Shown here: piece by piece, positions 1 through 8,640 of the stretch
How positions within the stretch are numbered: position 1 is the first letter of the stretch
Layout of the letters: every line of letters begins with the position of its first letter
Assembly (NCBI RefSeq): GCF_008710155.1
Contig: NZ_VYPZ01000009.1
Coordinates: forward strand, 62,001 to 126,000
DNA: 64,000 nucleotides
Source of the DNA: Sphingobium limneticum
GTDB lineage: Bacteria > Pseudomonadota > Alphaproteobacteria > Sphingomonadales > Sphingomonadaceae
Reading direction: 5' to 3'
Program-made: the position numbers and the translations under genes
The notes under the pieces: generated by a model
What the model saw: only the letters and a program-made list of their open reading frames with translations
The model's database searches: none
Told to the model about the DNA's origin: nothing

Positions 1-399
1 GCCGACGGTCAGGATGCCGCGATCGCGCGCAGCCTTCGCGATGACGGGGGCCGCGCCGGTGCCGGTGCCGCCGCCCATGCCGGCGGTGATGAAGCACATA
101 TGCGCGCCGTTGAGCGCTTCTTCGACCGAAGCGATGGTTTCTTCAGCGGCCGCCTTGCCGATTTCGGGGCGCGAACCGGCGCCCAGACCTTCGGTGATTT
201 GCGGGCCAAGCTGAATACGCCGTTCGGCCGGCGAGCTGTTCAGCGCCTGCGCGTCGGTATTCGCCACGATGAAGTCCACGCCTTCGACCGAAGCGGCAAT
301 CATGTTCGCGATGGCATTGCCGCCCGCGCCGCCGACGCCGATCACCGCGATGCGCGGCTTCAGTTCGTCCACATGCGGTGGGCTGATTTCAATGCTCAT
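1..399 (-). CDS. ftsZ: cell division protein FtsZ, N-terminal part
   Basis: This is the tubulin-like GTPase that polymerises into the cytoplasmic Z ring and recruits the divisome. Only the first 133 residues are present because the gene runs off the window at base 1. The glycine-rich loop GGAGGNA is at residues 23-29 and the tubulin signature GGGTGTG at 109-115; both contact GTP. The start ATG at 399 has an AGGGAG ribosome site 8 nt upstream. It is the last visible gene of the dcw cluster and is separated from ftsA by 107 bp, so it may have its own promoter or processing site. The identification is secure. Confidence 0.97.
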   Translation of the reverse strand, partial: MSIEISPPHVDELKPRIAVIGVGGAGGNAIANMIAASVEGVDFIVANTDAQALNSSPAERRIQLGPQITEGLGAGSRPEIGKAAAEETIASVEEALNGAHMCFITAGMGGGTGTGAAPVIAKAARDRGILTVG

Positions 400-459
400 A
401 AATTCTGCTCCCTCAGCTTCCTCGTCAGGAAGCAACGCCGTCATACAATGTTAACACCA

Positions 460-488
460 GAAAATAGCGTATTTCACCAGCTATTTTC
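460..488. promoter_or_regulatory. 9-bp inverted repeat between ftsA and ftsZ
   Basis: Two perfect 9-base arms (GAAAATAGC at 460-468 and GCTATTTTC at 480-488) flank an 11-base spacer in the ftsA-ftsZ gap. The element is AT-rich compared with its surroundings. It could be an operator, a weak attenuating hairpin or an RNA-processing site that sets the ftsZ to ftsA ratio. There is no T-run on the minus strand after it, so a simple terminator is unlikely. Its function is inference only. Confidence 0.35.
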
Positions 489-506
489 GTCTTTATAGCA
501 TTTCGT

Positions 507-1790
507 CTAATAGTTCGTCTTCATCGCGCGCATCATACGCTGCCACCAGAGCGGGGCACCCAGACGATGCACCGTTTGCGGCGCAGGCGCCATCGTACGG
601 AGATCAACCGGGTTGGAAGCGCCGTAAAGCGCGAGGCCCGCCAATGTCGCGAAGGCCGGCCCACTATGCGCTTCGGGCATGGCGGACAAGCCCCTTGGTC
701 GCCCGACGCGCACGGCACGGCCCAGAGCGCCCTGCGCATAATCGGCAATGCCCTTCATTTCCGCGCCGCCGCCGGTCAGAACGACCTGACGCCCGGTGGA
801 GTTGAAGCCCATGCCGGCCAGCGCCGCATTCACTTCGGTCATGATCTGATTGAGCCGTTCGCAAATGACGCCGACCAGCGATGCGCGGGTGATCTTGCCC
901 CCTTCCGCATTGGGACCGGCGGCTTGCCCCGGAATCGCAGCTTCGCCATGGGGCGGCGCAATCTCTATCATCTCGCGGAAATCGCGGGGGTTCTGCATGG
1001 CCGAACCATAGAAGCATTTGATCCGCTCCGCCTGGCTGCGGCGGATGCCGAAGGAGGAGGCGATGTCGTCGGTAATGTCGGCCGCCCCCATCGGGATGGA
1101 ATGAAGGCCGACCAGCATGCCGCCGGCGTAGAGCGACACATTGGTGACGCCCGCGCCCATTTCCACCAGGGCAACGCCCAGGTCGCGCTCTTCCTCCGAC
1201 AGGCAGGCAAGGCCGGTCGCGATCGGCGCGGCGACGATCGAATTGACGTTGAGATAGGCGCCACGTACGCACAGGTCGAGATTGGCGAGCGGCGCGCCGT
1301 CCGCCAGCACGACATGGATGTCGACGCCCAACAGGTCGGCGTGCATGCCGAGCGGCTTCTTCACCGGCACCTTGCCATTGATGGTGAAGCAGGTCGGCTG
1401 GGCATGGAGGACGATGCGACCATCGGGGTCGATGCCCTGCTGCCCGGTGGTCAACAGGTCGTCGATATCGGGCTGCTCGATGCGATAGCCGCCCATGTCG
1501 CGCTCGACCGTGACGACGTCGCTGACGAGGGAGCCACCCGAAAAGCTGACCCACACATCCTCGATATTGGTGCCTGCGACCCGCTCCGCCTGCTCCACGG
1601 TTTCGCGGACGGCCAGTTCGGTACGCTCCATGTCCGCGATGAAACCCCGGCGCACGCCACGGCTTTCCCGCTGACCCGTGCCCAGGATCGCGAGTTCGCC
1701 GGTGTCGGTGCGACCTGCGATCAGCGCCGACACTTTCCAGGAGCCAATGTCGATCGCGGTAATGAGCTTTTCGACCTTGGGCTGCGCCAT
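507..1790 (-). CDS. ftsA: cell division protein FtsA
   Basis: FtsA is the actin-like ATPase that tethers FtsZ filaments to the inner membrane and links them to later divisome proteins. The 427-residue product has the expected length. It starts with the actin-fold strand containing TAIDIGSWKVSALI and has the second phosphate-binding region around VVLTGGGAEMKGI near residue 340. The C-terminus (LWWQRMMRAMKTNY) is basic and hydrophobic like the FtsA membrane-targeting helix. It starts 6 bp after ftsQ stops, so the two are cotranscribed. Confidence 0.96.
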   Translation of the reverse strand: MAQPKVEKLITAIDIGSWKVSALIAGRTDTGELAILGTGQRESRGVRRGFIADMERTELAVRETVEQAERVAGTNIEDVWVSFSGGSLVSDVVTVERDMGGYRIEQPDIDDLLTTGQQGIDPDGRIVLHAQPTCFTINGKVPVKKPLGMHADLLGVDIHVVLADGAPLANLDLCVRGAYLNVNSIVAAPIATGLACLSEEERDLGVALVEMGAGVTNVSLYAGGMLVGLHSIPMGAADITDDIASSFGIRRSQAERIKCFYGSAMQNPRDFREMIEIAPPHGEAAIPGQAAGPNAEGGKITRASLVGVICERLNQIMTEVNAALAGMGFNSTGRQVVLTGGGAEMKGIADYAQGALGRAVRVGRPRGLSAMPEAHSGPAFATLAGLALYGASNPVDLRTMAPAPQTVHRLGAPLWWQRMMRAMKTNY

Positions 1791-1796
1791 CTTGTC

Positions 1797-2741
1797 TTAG
1801 CCTTCCTCGCCTGCGTCCGGTGCCTTGGCGGTGGCCGCTGCGGCGTCGGTCGGCTTTTCCTCGACCTTGCCCTGCGGCAGGCGCAGGACGAAGCGGTCGG
1901 GATCGCGCATGTCGAATTTGACGATGCCCCGGCCAAGCAGCCGATTGACGCCGTCCATCCGCGCGAAATTCACTAGAGCACCAGCCGAATCCTTGTCACC
2001 TTCCGGCAGGGAGAGCGTCTCACCCGATTGAAAGCGCAGATCCCAGCGGCGGTTCCCGACCCAGGTCGCGCCGGCCAGCATGGGCTTCAAGGCCGGGGCA
2101 TTTTCCATCAGACGATTGAGGCCGGCAGTCTGGCGATTGGCATTGGGCCCGACAACCAGCGGCAGATCCGGCATGGCGCTGGCGGAGACGGACTGAAGCA
2201 CCACGCCCTGCACGTCGATCAGGTGCAATTGCCCCTCATGCTGCCACACGGCAACGGGGTCGCGCTCGACGATGTCGACCACAAGCGTATCGGGGAGGCG
2301 ACGGGAAATGCGCGCATCCTTGACCCAGCCGAGTTTGAGCATATCCGCCCGCACCTTGGGCAGGTCGAGCGAGAGCATGGAGCGATCCACCTGGCCCAGC
2401 GCGATATTGTAGACGGCCAGTTCGTCCATCCGCTCGACGCCGCGCACCTCGACCTTGTCGACTTCGAAGCCGGCGCGGGCAGCGATGTCCGCCGCCTGCT
2501 GCCGGGCCATGCCGGGCAGGCCCGCGAAGATGGCGATGGAGATAAGGATCGCGCCGAAAATGCCGACGATCGCCCAGCTGGCCATGCGTTGCAGGGTCGC
2601 TTCGCTGACGGGCAGATATTCGATGAGCTGATCGACCCAGCTGCGGCGCTTGAGCGCACGGCCGCGACCGCCTTTCGTCGCCCTGCCCTTCGCGCTGCTC
2701 AGCCGTGCGGTGCCGCCGCGCCGGATACGTGCCTCAGCCAT
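1797..2741 (-). CDS. ftsQ: cell division protein FtsQ
   Basis: FtsQ is a bitopic inner-membrane protein bridging early and late divisome proteins through FtsL/FtsB. I place the start at ATG 2741 (MAEARIRRGG, 314 aa) because GGGGGA lies 7 nt upstream; in-frame starts at 2747 or 2780 are badly spaced or run deeper into ddl. A basic cytoplasmic tail is followed by one membrane segment (WAIVGIFGAILISIAIFAGL), then a POTRA domain with VDKVEVRGVERMDE and the FtsQ/DivIB beta domain. It overlaps ddl by 8 nt. The C-terminus ends in a charged Ala/Lys tail. Confidence 0.93.
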   Translation of the reverse strand: MAEARIRRGGTARLSSAKGRATKGGRGRALKRRSWVDQLIEYLPVSEATLQRMASWAIVGIFGAILISIAIFAGLPGMARQQAADIAARAGFEVDKVEVRGVERMDELAVYNIALGQVDRSMLSLDLPKVRADMLKLGWVKDARISRRLPDTLVVDIVERDPVAVWQHEGQLHLIDVQGVVLQSVSASAMPDLPLVVGPNANRQTAGLNRLMENAPALKPMLAGATWVGNRRWDLRFQSGETLSLPEGDKDSAGALVNFARMDGVNRLLGRGIVKFDMRDPDRFVLRLPQGKVEEKPTDAAAATAKAPDAGEEG

Positions 2742-3684
2742 CGCCATGTCCCCCGGCGCGGTCCAGCGCCTCTGCCACAATAGTCTCTACCAGCGTGGCA
2801 TAGTCAATGCCCAGCTTCGCCGCCTGTTCGGGGACGAGGCTCAAGGGCGTCATGCCCGGCTGGGTATTGACCTCCAGCAGGAAGAGCCCCTCGATCCCCT
2901 GCGTATCGTCCCAGCGGAAATCGGCGCGCGAAGCACCCTTGCAGCCCAAAAGCTGATGGGCGCGCAGGGCGATCGCCTTGCACGCTTCCGTAATTTCGGG
3001 CGGCAGGTCGGCGGGACAGATATGGTCCGTCATCCCGTCGGTATATTTGGCGTCGAAATCGTAGAAGCCGCTCTTGGGGCGCAGTTCGGTGACGAGCAAG
3101 GCTTCGTCGCCCAGCACGGCGGTCGTCAGTTCGCGGCCGCGAATATAGGGTTCGGCCAGCAGTTCGGGGAAGTCCTGCCAGGGGCCGACACTGTCGCGGC
3201 CGATAGGGTTGCCATAATTGCCCTCCGCCGTGACGATGGCGACGCCGACCGAGCTGCCTTCGTTGACGGGTTTCAGCACATAGGGGCGTGGCAGCGGATC
3301 GGCGGCGAAGAGGCTTTCGCTCTGCACGATATGGCCGCCGGGCATGGGAATGCCATGCGGCACCAGCGCCTGCTTGGTCAGCTGCTTGTCGATCGCGATG
3401 ACCGATGTGGCCAGGCCGCTATGGGTGTAGGTGAGGCCCATCAGGTCCATCATGCCCTGCACGGTGCCGTTTTCACCGGGGACGCCGTGGAGCGCATTGA
3501 AGATCACGTCGGCCTTGGTTTCGGCAAGGCGCGCGGCGACGTTGCGGTCCATATCGATGCGCGTGACCTTATGGCCGCGCGATTCCAGCGCCTTGGCGAC
3601 GCCCTCGCCCGACGACAGGGACACGGGGCGCTCCGCCGACCAGCCGCCCATGAGGACGGCGACATGCCAGGGACCACGGCTCAT
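2734..3684 (-). CDS. ddl: D-alanine--D-alanine ligase
   Basis: The enzyme joins two D-alanines with ATP hydrolysis in the cytosol to supply the dipeptide used by MurF. The 316-aa product is an ATP-grasp ligase of DdlB size. The N-terminal motif VLMGGWSAERPVSLSSG (residues about 8-24), the substrate/ATP loop LKPVNEGSSVGVAIV and the C-terminal metal-binding EVNTQPGMTPLSLVP are all present. It overlaps murB by ATGA and is followed by ftsQ, as in many proteobacterial dcw clusters. Confidence 0.96.
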   Translation of the reverse strand: MSRGPWHVAVLMGGWSAERPVSLSSGEGVAKALESRGHKVTRIDMDRNVAARLAETKADVIFNALHGVPGENGTVQGMMDLMGLTYTHSGLATSVIAIDKQLTKQALVPHGIPMPGGHIVQSESLFAADPLPRPYVLKPVNEGSSVGVAIVTAEGNYGNPIGRDSVGPWQDFPELLAEPYIRGRELTTAVLGDEALLVTELRPKSGFYDFDAKYTDGMTDHICPADLPPEITEACKAIALRAHQLLGCKGASRADFRWDDTQGIEGLFLLEVNTQPGMTPLSLVPEQAAKLGIDYATLVETIVAEALDRAGGHGDG

Positions 3685-4589
3685 GCGATTTTTCCTTCGA
3701 TCTTTTTAACACCCACTCGCTGAATTTCCCATTCCAGCTCGACGCCGCTCTTGTCCTTCACGCGGCGGCGGACTTCTTCGCCCAGCGCTTCGATATCGGC
3801 GCTGGTGGCGTCGCCGGTGTTCAGCAAGAAATTGGTGTGCTTTTCGCTCACCTGCGCGCCGCCCAGTTGCAGGCCGCGACAGCCCGCTTCGTCCACCAGC
3901 GCCCAGGCCTTATGCCCCTCCGGGTTCTTGAAGGTGGAGCCGCCGGTCTTGCTGCGCAGCGGCTGGCTTTCTTCGCGTGCCGTGGCGATGCGGTCCATTT
4001 CAGCCTGGATCGCGGCGGGTTCGCCCGGTTCGCCACGAAAAGTCGCGCTGACCACGATCGCGCCGTCGGTCAGGTTGGAATGGCGGTAGGTATAATGGAG
4101 GTCGCGGGCCAGCAGCGTGATCTGTTCACCCGATCGCAGCACGACGTCGCACGACACCAATATGTCCGCCGTCTCACGGCCATAGGCGCCGCCGTTCATG
4201 CGTACGAAGCCGCCGACCGTGCCGGGAATGGAGCGCAGAAATTCGAGGCCGGAAATGCCCACATCGCGCGCGGTCGAGGAAACCAAGATGCCCGATGCAC
4301 CAGCGCCGCAGGTCAGCGTGACGTCATCGAGCCGATCGACCTTCGCGAAGGGCTTGCCCAGACGCACGACCACGCCCGGCACGCCGCCATCGCGCACGAT
4401 GAGGTTGGAGCCGAGGCCGAGCGCCATGACCGGCACTTGCGGATCGAGCATGGCCAGGAAATCGGACAGGTCATCCGCATCCTTGGGCTCGAACAGCCAT
4501 TGCGCCACGCCGCCCGCCTTGAACCAGACGAGCGGCGCCAGCGGGGCGTCAGCCTTGAGCGTGCCGCGAACGGGCGGGAGGGCGGTCAT
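3681..4589 (-). CDS. murB: UDP-N-acetylenolpyruvoylglucosamine reductase MurB
   Basis: MurB reduces UDP-GlcNAc-enolpyruvate to UDP-MurNAc with FAD and NADPH, the second committed step of peptidoglycan precursor synthesis. The start at ATG 4589 (MTALPPVRG, 302 aa) avoids overlap with the upstream small gene; an upstream in-frame ATG at 4613 exists. FAD-binding motifs are visible: ALGLGSNLIVRDGG, then RSIPGTVGGFVRMNGGAYG, and the C-terminal SKTGGSTFKNPEG carrying the catalytic Ser region. It is the short type I-like form without a long insertion. It overlaps ddl by ATGA. Confidence 0.95.
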   Translation of the reverse strand: MTALPPVRGTLKADAPLAPLVWFKAGGVAQWLFEPKDADDLSDFLAMLDPQVPVMALGLGSNLIVRDGGVPGVVVRLGKPFAKVDRLDDVTLTCGAGASGILVSSTARDVGISGLEFLRSIPGTVGGFVRMNGGAYGRETADILVSCDVVLRSGEQITLLARDLHYTYRHSNLTDGAIVVSATFRGEPGEPAAIQAEMDRIATAREESQPLRSKTGGSTFKNPEGHKAWALVDEAGCRGLQLGGAQVSEKHTNFLLNTGDATSADIEALGEEVRRRVKDKSGVELEWEIQRVGVKKIEGKIA

Positions 4590-4594
4590 GGTCG

Positions 4595-4792
4595 TCAACC
4601 GCGCATGCCCCACAGGTTCATCCAGCCCTTCATCGCCTTCATGCCCGCCTGCCCCGCATCATGCGCGGCGAGGCTGGTCTGGACCTGCTTCTGCGCGGCC
4701 TCCACCATGTCGCGCGCGACCTCCACGCCCTGCATCTGGGCGTCGATCATGCGCTTCTGCATTTCCAGGCCTACGGCGAACAGCTCGAACAT
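4595..4792 (-). CDS. 65-aa helical phasin-like protein of unknown function, in the dcw cluster
   Basis: I do not recognise this gene with certainty. It has its own stop 5 bp before murB, and its ATG at 4792 shares one base with the murC stop (TGATG), so it is translationally coupled and almost certainly made. The product is methionine-rich, probably wholly alpha-helical and amphipathic (MQKRMIDAQMQGVEVARDM, then EAAQKQVQTSL), with no signal peptide. The pattern recalls short phasin-like or coiled-coil proteins. A longer frame opening at 4870 lies inside murC and is less plausible. A role in envelope or division assembly is guessed only from position. Confidence 0.7.
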   Translation of the reverse strand: MFELFAVGLEMQKRMIDAQMQGVEVARDMVEAAQKQVQTSLAAHDAGQAGMKAMKGWMNLWGMRG

Positions 4793-6231
4793 CAGACGGC
4801 TTCCTTCACGCTGTTCACGGCAGCGGCGAGGCCCGCCGCCCATTTGGTGATGTCGCCTGCGCCAAGGCAAATGACCATGTCGTCGGGCTGGATGTCGGCG
4901 GCGATGACGGCGGCCAGATCGGCGGCATCGGCCACGGTTCCGGCATGACGATGGCCGCGCCGTTTGAGGCCGGCGACCAGTGCGGCGCTGTCCACGCCTT
5001 CGATCGGCTGCTCGCCCGCCGTGTAGACGGGGGCGGCATAGACGATGTCGGCGTCGTTGAACGCCTGCTGGAACTCGTCCATCAGGTCGCGCAGGCGGGT
5101 GAAGCGGTGCGGCTGGACCACCGCGATGACGCGGCCCTTGGCGCCTTCGCGTGCGGCGGCGAGGACCGCCTTGATCTCCACCGGGTGGTGGCCATAATCG
5201 TCGATGACGGTGGCGGTGCCAGAGTTTCCGGTTTCTTGGCGAACCTCAATCTCGCCGACCTTGGTGAAGCGGCGCTTCACGCCGCCGAATTTGGCGAAGC
5301 CGGTCTGGATGGTCGCATCGTCGATGCCCATTTGCAGCGCCACGCCGATCGCCGCCATGGCGTTCAGCACATTGTGGCGACCGGGCATCGGCATTTCGAT
5401 CCCCTCGATCCGGCGGGTCGACCCGTCGCGCTCGCGAATCTGGATGTCGAAGCGGTTGCCGCCGGGGATCGGCTGAACATTGTCGCCGCGAATATCGGCC
5501 TGGGCCGAGAAGCCGTAGGTCACGATGCGGCGGTCCTGCACGCGCGGCAGGATGGCCTGCACTTCGGGATGATCGAGGCAGAGCATCGCCGCGCCATAGA
5601 AGGGCACGTTGCCGACGAACTCGACAAAGGCGTCCTTCACCCGGTCGAAGCTGCCATAATGGTCCAGATGTTCAGGATCGATATTGGTGACGACGGCGAT
5701 CGTGCCGTCGAGGCGCAGGAAGCTGCCGTCGCTCTCGTCGGCTTCCACGACCATCCAGTCGCTGTTGCCGAGGCGCGCGTTGGAGCCATAGCTGTTGATG
5801 ATGCCGCCGTTGATGACCGTGGGGTCGACGCCGCCCGCGTCCAGCAGCGCGGCGACCATGGAGGTGGTCGTCGTCTTGCCATGCGTGCCGGCGATGGCCA
5901 CGGTGGATTTGAGGCGCATCAGTTCGGCGAGCATTTCGGCGCGACGGATGACCGGGATACGGTTTTCCAGCGCCAGTTCGACCTCCGGATTGCCGCGCTT
6001 GATCGCGGTGGAGGTGACGACCACGGCGGCGTCGCCCAGATTTTCGGCCTTGTGACCGATCATCACCTTAATGCCCTTGGCGCGCAGCCCTTCCACGACA
6101 TAGCCTTCGGCCACGTCGGACCCTTGCACGCTGTAACCCAGATTGTGCATCACTTCGGCGATACCGGACATGCCGATGCCGCCGATGCCGATGAAATGGA
6201 TCGTGCCGATGTCTGTGCCGACACCCTTCAT
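4792..6231 (-). CDS. murC: UDP-N-acetylmuramate--L-alanine ligase MurC
   Basis: MurC adds the first amino acid, L-alanine, to UDP-MurNAc using ATP in the cytosol. The 479-aa product has the Mur-ligase layout. The UDP-binding Rossmann motif GIGGIGMSG is at residues 15-23, the ATP P-loop GTHGKTTTT at about 115, and the C-terminal domain contains [14 protein letters not shown] and [10 protein letters not shown]. It overlaps murG upstream by ATGA and the small gene downstream by TGATG. Length and motifs are typical. Confidence 0.97.
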   Translation of the reverse strand: MKGVGTDIGTIHFIGIGGIGMSGIAEVMHNLGYSVQGSDVAEGYVVEGLRAKGIKVMIGHKAENLGDAAVVVTSTAIKRGNPEVELALENRIPVIRRAEMLAELMRLKSTVAIAGTHGKTTTTSMVAALLDAGGVDPTVINGGIINSYGSNARLGNSDWMVVEADESDGSFLRLDGTIAVVTNIDPEHLDHYGSFDRVKDAFVEFVGNVPFYGAAMLCLDHPEVQAILPRVQDRRIVTYGFSAQADIRGDNVQPIPGGNRFDIQIRERDGSTRRIEGIEMPMPGRHNVLNAMAAIGVALQMGIDDATIQTGFAKFGGVKRRFTKVGEIEVRQETGNSGTATVIDDYGHHPVEIKAVLAAAREGAKGRVIAVVQPHRFTRLRDLMDEFQQAFNDADIVYAAPVYTAGEQPIEGVDSAALVAGLKRRGHRHAGTVADAADLAAVIAADIQPDDMVICLGAGDITKWAAGLAAAVNSVKEAV

Positions 6232-7394
6232 GCGGGAACTCCCTGGAGATTAAGCGTGGTCGGGGTCGGGCCGACCGTGACCGGATCATTGACGATGGGG
6301 GCATGGCCGATGCTTTCCAGCAGGTCGGCCATGTCGCGCGCGGCGTTGGGACGGCCGCAATTGCGGGCGCGCTTGGCCGCATTTTGCAGCGCGCCGGGTT
6401 CCAGCGCCATTTTCTGCATTTGCTTGGCCAGTTCGACCGCGGTGAAGCGCGCTTGGCTGATCGTACGCGCGCCGCCGGCTTCGGTCATTTCCTTGGCATT
6501 GGCGGTCTGATGATCGTCCATCGCGCTGGGCAGCGGGATGAGGATCGCGGGGCGGCCGGCGCAGGTGAGTTCGGCCAGCGTCGAGGCGCCAGCGCGGGCG
6601 ATCACCAGATGCGACCAGCCCAGCTTTTCGGGCACATCATTGAAATAGGTGGCGAGGTCGGCGGGGATTTCCATCTCCGCATAGGTCTTGCGCACGCGCT
6701 CGATATCCTCGGCACGGCATTGCTGCGTCACTTGCAGGCGGCGGCGCAGCGCGACCGGCAGCATCGACAGGCCTTCGGGCACGACGCTGGACAGGATGGA
6801 GGCGCCCTGGCTGCCGCCGATCACCAGCACGCGGAAGACGCTTTCGTCGGTCAGCGCGGGAAACTCCTCCTCGCGCAACTGCTTCACTTCTTCGCGGACC
6901 GGATTGCCGATCAGGTGGACCTTGGCCGCATAGGCGCTCTTGAGGCGCTGGACGTCGGGATAGGCGGTGGCAATCGCATCGACCCGGCCCGACAGGATGC
7001 GGTTCACCCGGCCCAGCACGGCATTTTGTTCGTGGATCGCGGTCGGGATGCCGTCCGCCAGCGCGCCGAGCAGCGCGGGCATGGCGGGATAGCCGCCAAA
7101 GCCGACCACGGCGGTCGGGCGGAAGGTTTCGTTCAGTCGGCGGGACATGGCACGACCGGCCAGGATCGCCTTGAGCGCGCCGGGCCAGCTGAGCGGGTTC
7201 TTCGTCATGCGACCGGCGGGCATGATATGCACCTGCGCCTTGTCGAACAGGCCGGGGATCTTCGCGCCGCGCTCATCGGTGACGAGGGCGACATGATGGC
7301 CGCGCGCCATCAGTTCCTCCGCCACGGCGTGCGCTGGAATCATATGACCCCCCGTCCCGCCGGCGGCGAGGACGAAGTGACGGGAAATGCTCAT
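6228..7394 (-). CDS. murG: UDP-GlcNAc:undecaprenyl-PP-MurNAc-pentapeptide transferase MurG
   Basis: MurG is a peripheral glycosyltransferase on the inner face of the membrane. It adds GlcNAc to lipid I to make lipid II. The start at ATG 7394 ([17 protein letters not shown], 388 aa) overlaps the ftsW stop by ATGA, which decides it against an upstream in-frame start. The N-terminal GGTGGH acceptor-side loop, [11 protein letters not shown], the second-domain GGSQGA loop and [21 protein letters not shown] for UDP-GlcNAc binding are all present. Its place between ftsW and murC is canonical. Confidence 0.97.
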   Translation of the reverse strand: MSISRHFVLAAGGTGGHMIPAHAVAEELMARGHHVALVTDERGAKIPGLFDKAQVHIMPAGRMTKNPLSWPGALKAILAGRAMSRRLNETFRPTAVVGFGGYPAMPALLGALADGIPTAIHEQNAVLGRVNRILSGRVDAIATAYPDVQRLKSAYAAKVHLIGNPVREEVKQLREEEFPALTDESVFRVLVIGGSQGASILSSVVPEGLSMLPVALRRRLQVTQQCRAEDIERVRKTYAEMEIPADLATYFNDVPEKLGWSHLVIARAGASTLAELTCAGRPAILIPLPSAMDDHQTANAKEMTEAGGARTISQARFTAVELAKQMQKMALEPGALQNAAKRARNCGRPNAARDMADLLESIGHAPIVNDPVTVGPTPTTLNLQGVPA

Positions 7395-8617
7395 CGACCA
7401 CTCCATTTGACGACCGTGTGCCGACCCATGAAGGGGTTGCGCCGCGTGAATGCGAGCAGCAGGCCGACGCCGATACAAAGCGCTAGCATAGAGGAGCCAC
7501 CGTAGCTGATAAAGGGCAGCGTCATGCCTTTTGACGGAAATATCTGCGCATTGACGCCCATGTTGATGATTGCCTGAAGCCCGAACTGGGTGGTGAGGCC
7601 GGCGGCGGCGAGGATGGTGAACACATCCTCCTCATCCAGCAGCCGCAGCAGCACGCGCACCACGATGGCGAGATAGACGCAGGCGATGGCGATGCAGGCA
7701 AGCAAGCCGAACTCTTCGCCGATGACCGAGAAGATATAGTCGGTATGCGCTTCGGGCAGGCGGAACTTGTTCTGTCCCCCGCCCGGCCCGACGCCGGTGA
7801 AGCCGCCATGGGAAATGGTGCGGAAGGCAAGGTCGGTCTGATCCGGGCCGGCATCCAGCTGGACACCGATGCCCAGAAAGTCGTTCACGCGCTGCCGCCC
7901 ATTTTCATAGAACATATAGACGGCGACCAGCCCCGCCAGCGCCACCCCGCCCATCGCGCCGATGAAGCGCATCGATACGCCCGACAGCAACAGCAATACG
8001 CCAAGGCAGGCGCAGAAAATCACGGTCTGGCCGAAGTCGGGCTGACGCATCAGGATGATGGCGATGAGGCCGGTGACGCAGAAGCTCAGCGGCACGACCG
8101 GCAGGCTCATATCCTTGGTCCGCAGCGACAGCAGCCAGGCGAGCGCCACGACGAAGACGGGCTTGAGGAACTCCGAAGGCTGAAAGCGGAAGCCCGGCAG
8201 GTCGATCCAGCGCTTCGCCCCGTTCACGGTGGACCCAAGGATCGGCACGCACAGCAGCATCACGAAGAAGAAGGCGCAGCCGAAGATGGCGAGCCGCCGC
8301 GCCTGCGGCCGGGGCAGCATGGAGATGATGAGCATGACCGGCAGGCCGATGAACACCCACATCAGCTGGCGGTAGAAATAGATCAGCGGATTGACCGCGA
8401 CCGAGGCGGTCGATCGGTCGATCGCGGCGACGGGGGAAGCAGCGGCGACCGCCACCAGCCCGATCGCCATCAGCGTGACGATGAGCGACAGCAGAACGCG
8501 GTCGATTTCCCAGAACCAGATGGCGAGCGCCGTCCGTTCGCGCGGCACGGTGCGGGTGCGGAAACCCTTCACCAGTTCGCCAGCCTTGAACATGCGCGTC
8601 GTCCCTTCCCTGCCCAT
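7391..8617 (-). CDS. ftsW: peptidoglycan glycosyltransferase FtsW (SEDS family)
   Basis: FtsW is the SEDS-family septal glycan polymerase that works with FtsI. The product is polytopic, with about ten hydrophobic segments, and the conserved SEDS loop containing HTDYIFSVIGEEFG is present. The start is ambiguous: ATG 8617 (408 aa, GGGGG 7 nt upstream) and ATG 8593 (400 aa, AAGGGA 8 nt upstream) both have ribosome sites. I give the longer one. It follows murD closely and overlaps murG by ATGA. Family identity is clear. Confidence 0.95.
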   Translation of the reverse strand: MGREGTTRMFKAGELVKGFRTRTVPRERTALAIWFWEIDRVLLSLIVTLMAIGLVAVAAASPVAAIDRSTASVAVNPLIYFYRQLMWVFIGLPVMLIISMLPRPQARRLAIFGCAFFFVMLLCVPILGSTVNGAKRWIDLPGFRFQPSEFLKPVFVVALAWLLSLRTKDMSLPVVPLSFCVTGLIAIILMRQPDFGQTVIFCACLGVLLLLSGVSMRFIGAMGGVALAGLVAVYMFYENGRQRVNDFLGIGVQLDAGPDQTDLAFRTISHGGFTGVGPGGGQNKFRLPEAHTDYIFSVIGEEFGLLACIAIACVYLAIVVRVLLRLLDEEDVFTILAAAGLTTQFGLQAIINMGVNAQIFPSKGMTLPFISYGGSSMLALCIGVGLLLAFTRRNPFMGRHTVVKWSGR

Positions 8618-8640
8618 CGTGTCGCCCCCGACTTGGTGGT

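Noticed and set aside
567..1976. A 469-codon plus-strand open frame opposite ftsA
   Set aside because: Complement of a clearly recognised gene, with no motifs or ribosome site.
2742..2780. A longer FtsQ start at 2780
   Set aside because: It would extend further into ddl and adds residues without a ribosome site; GGGGGA lies 7 nt before ATG 2741.
4198..6510. A 770-codon plus-strand open frame across murB, the small gene and murC
   Set aside because: It is antisense to three clear genes, has no recognisable domain and shows the same His/Gly/Asp bias seen opposite other GC-rich genes.
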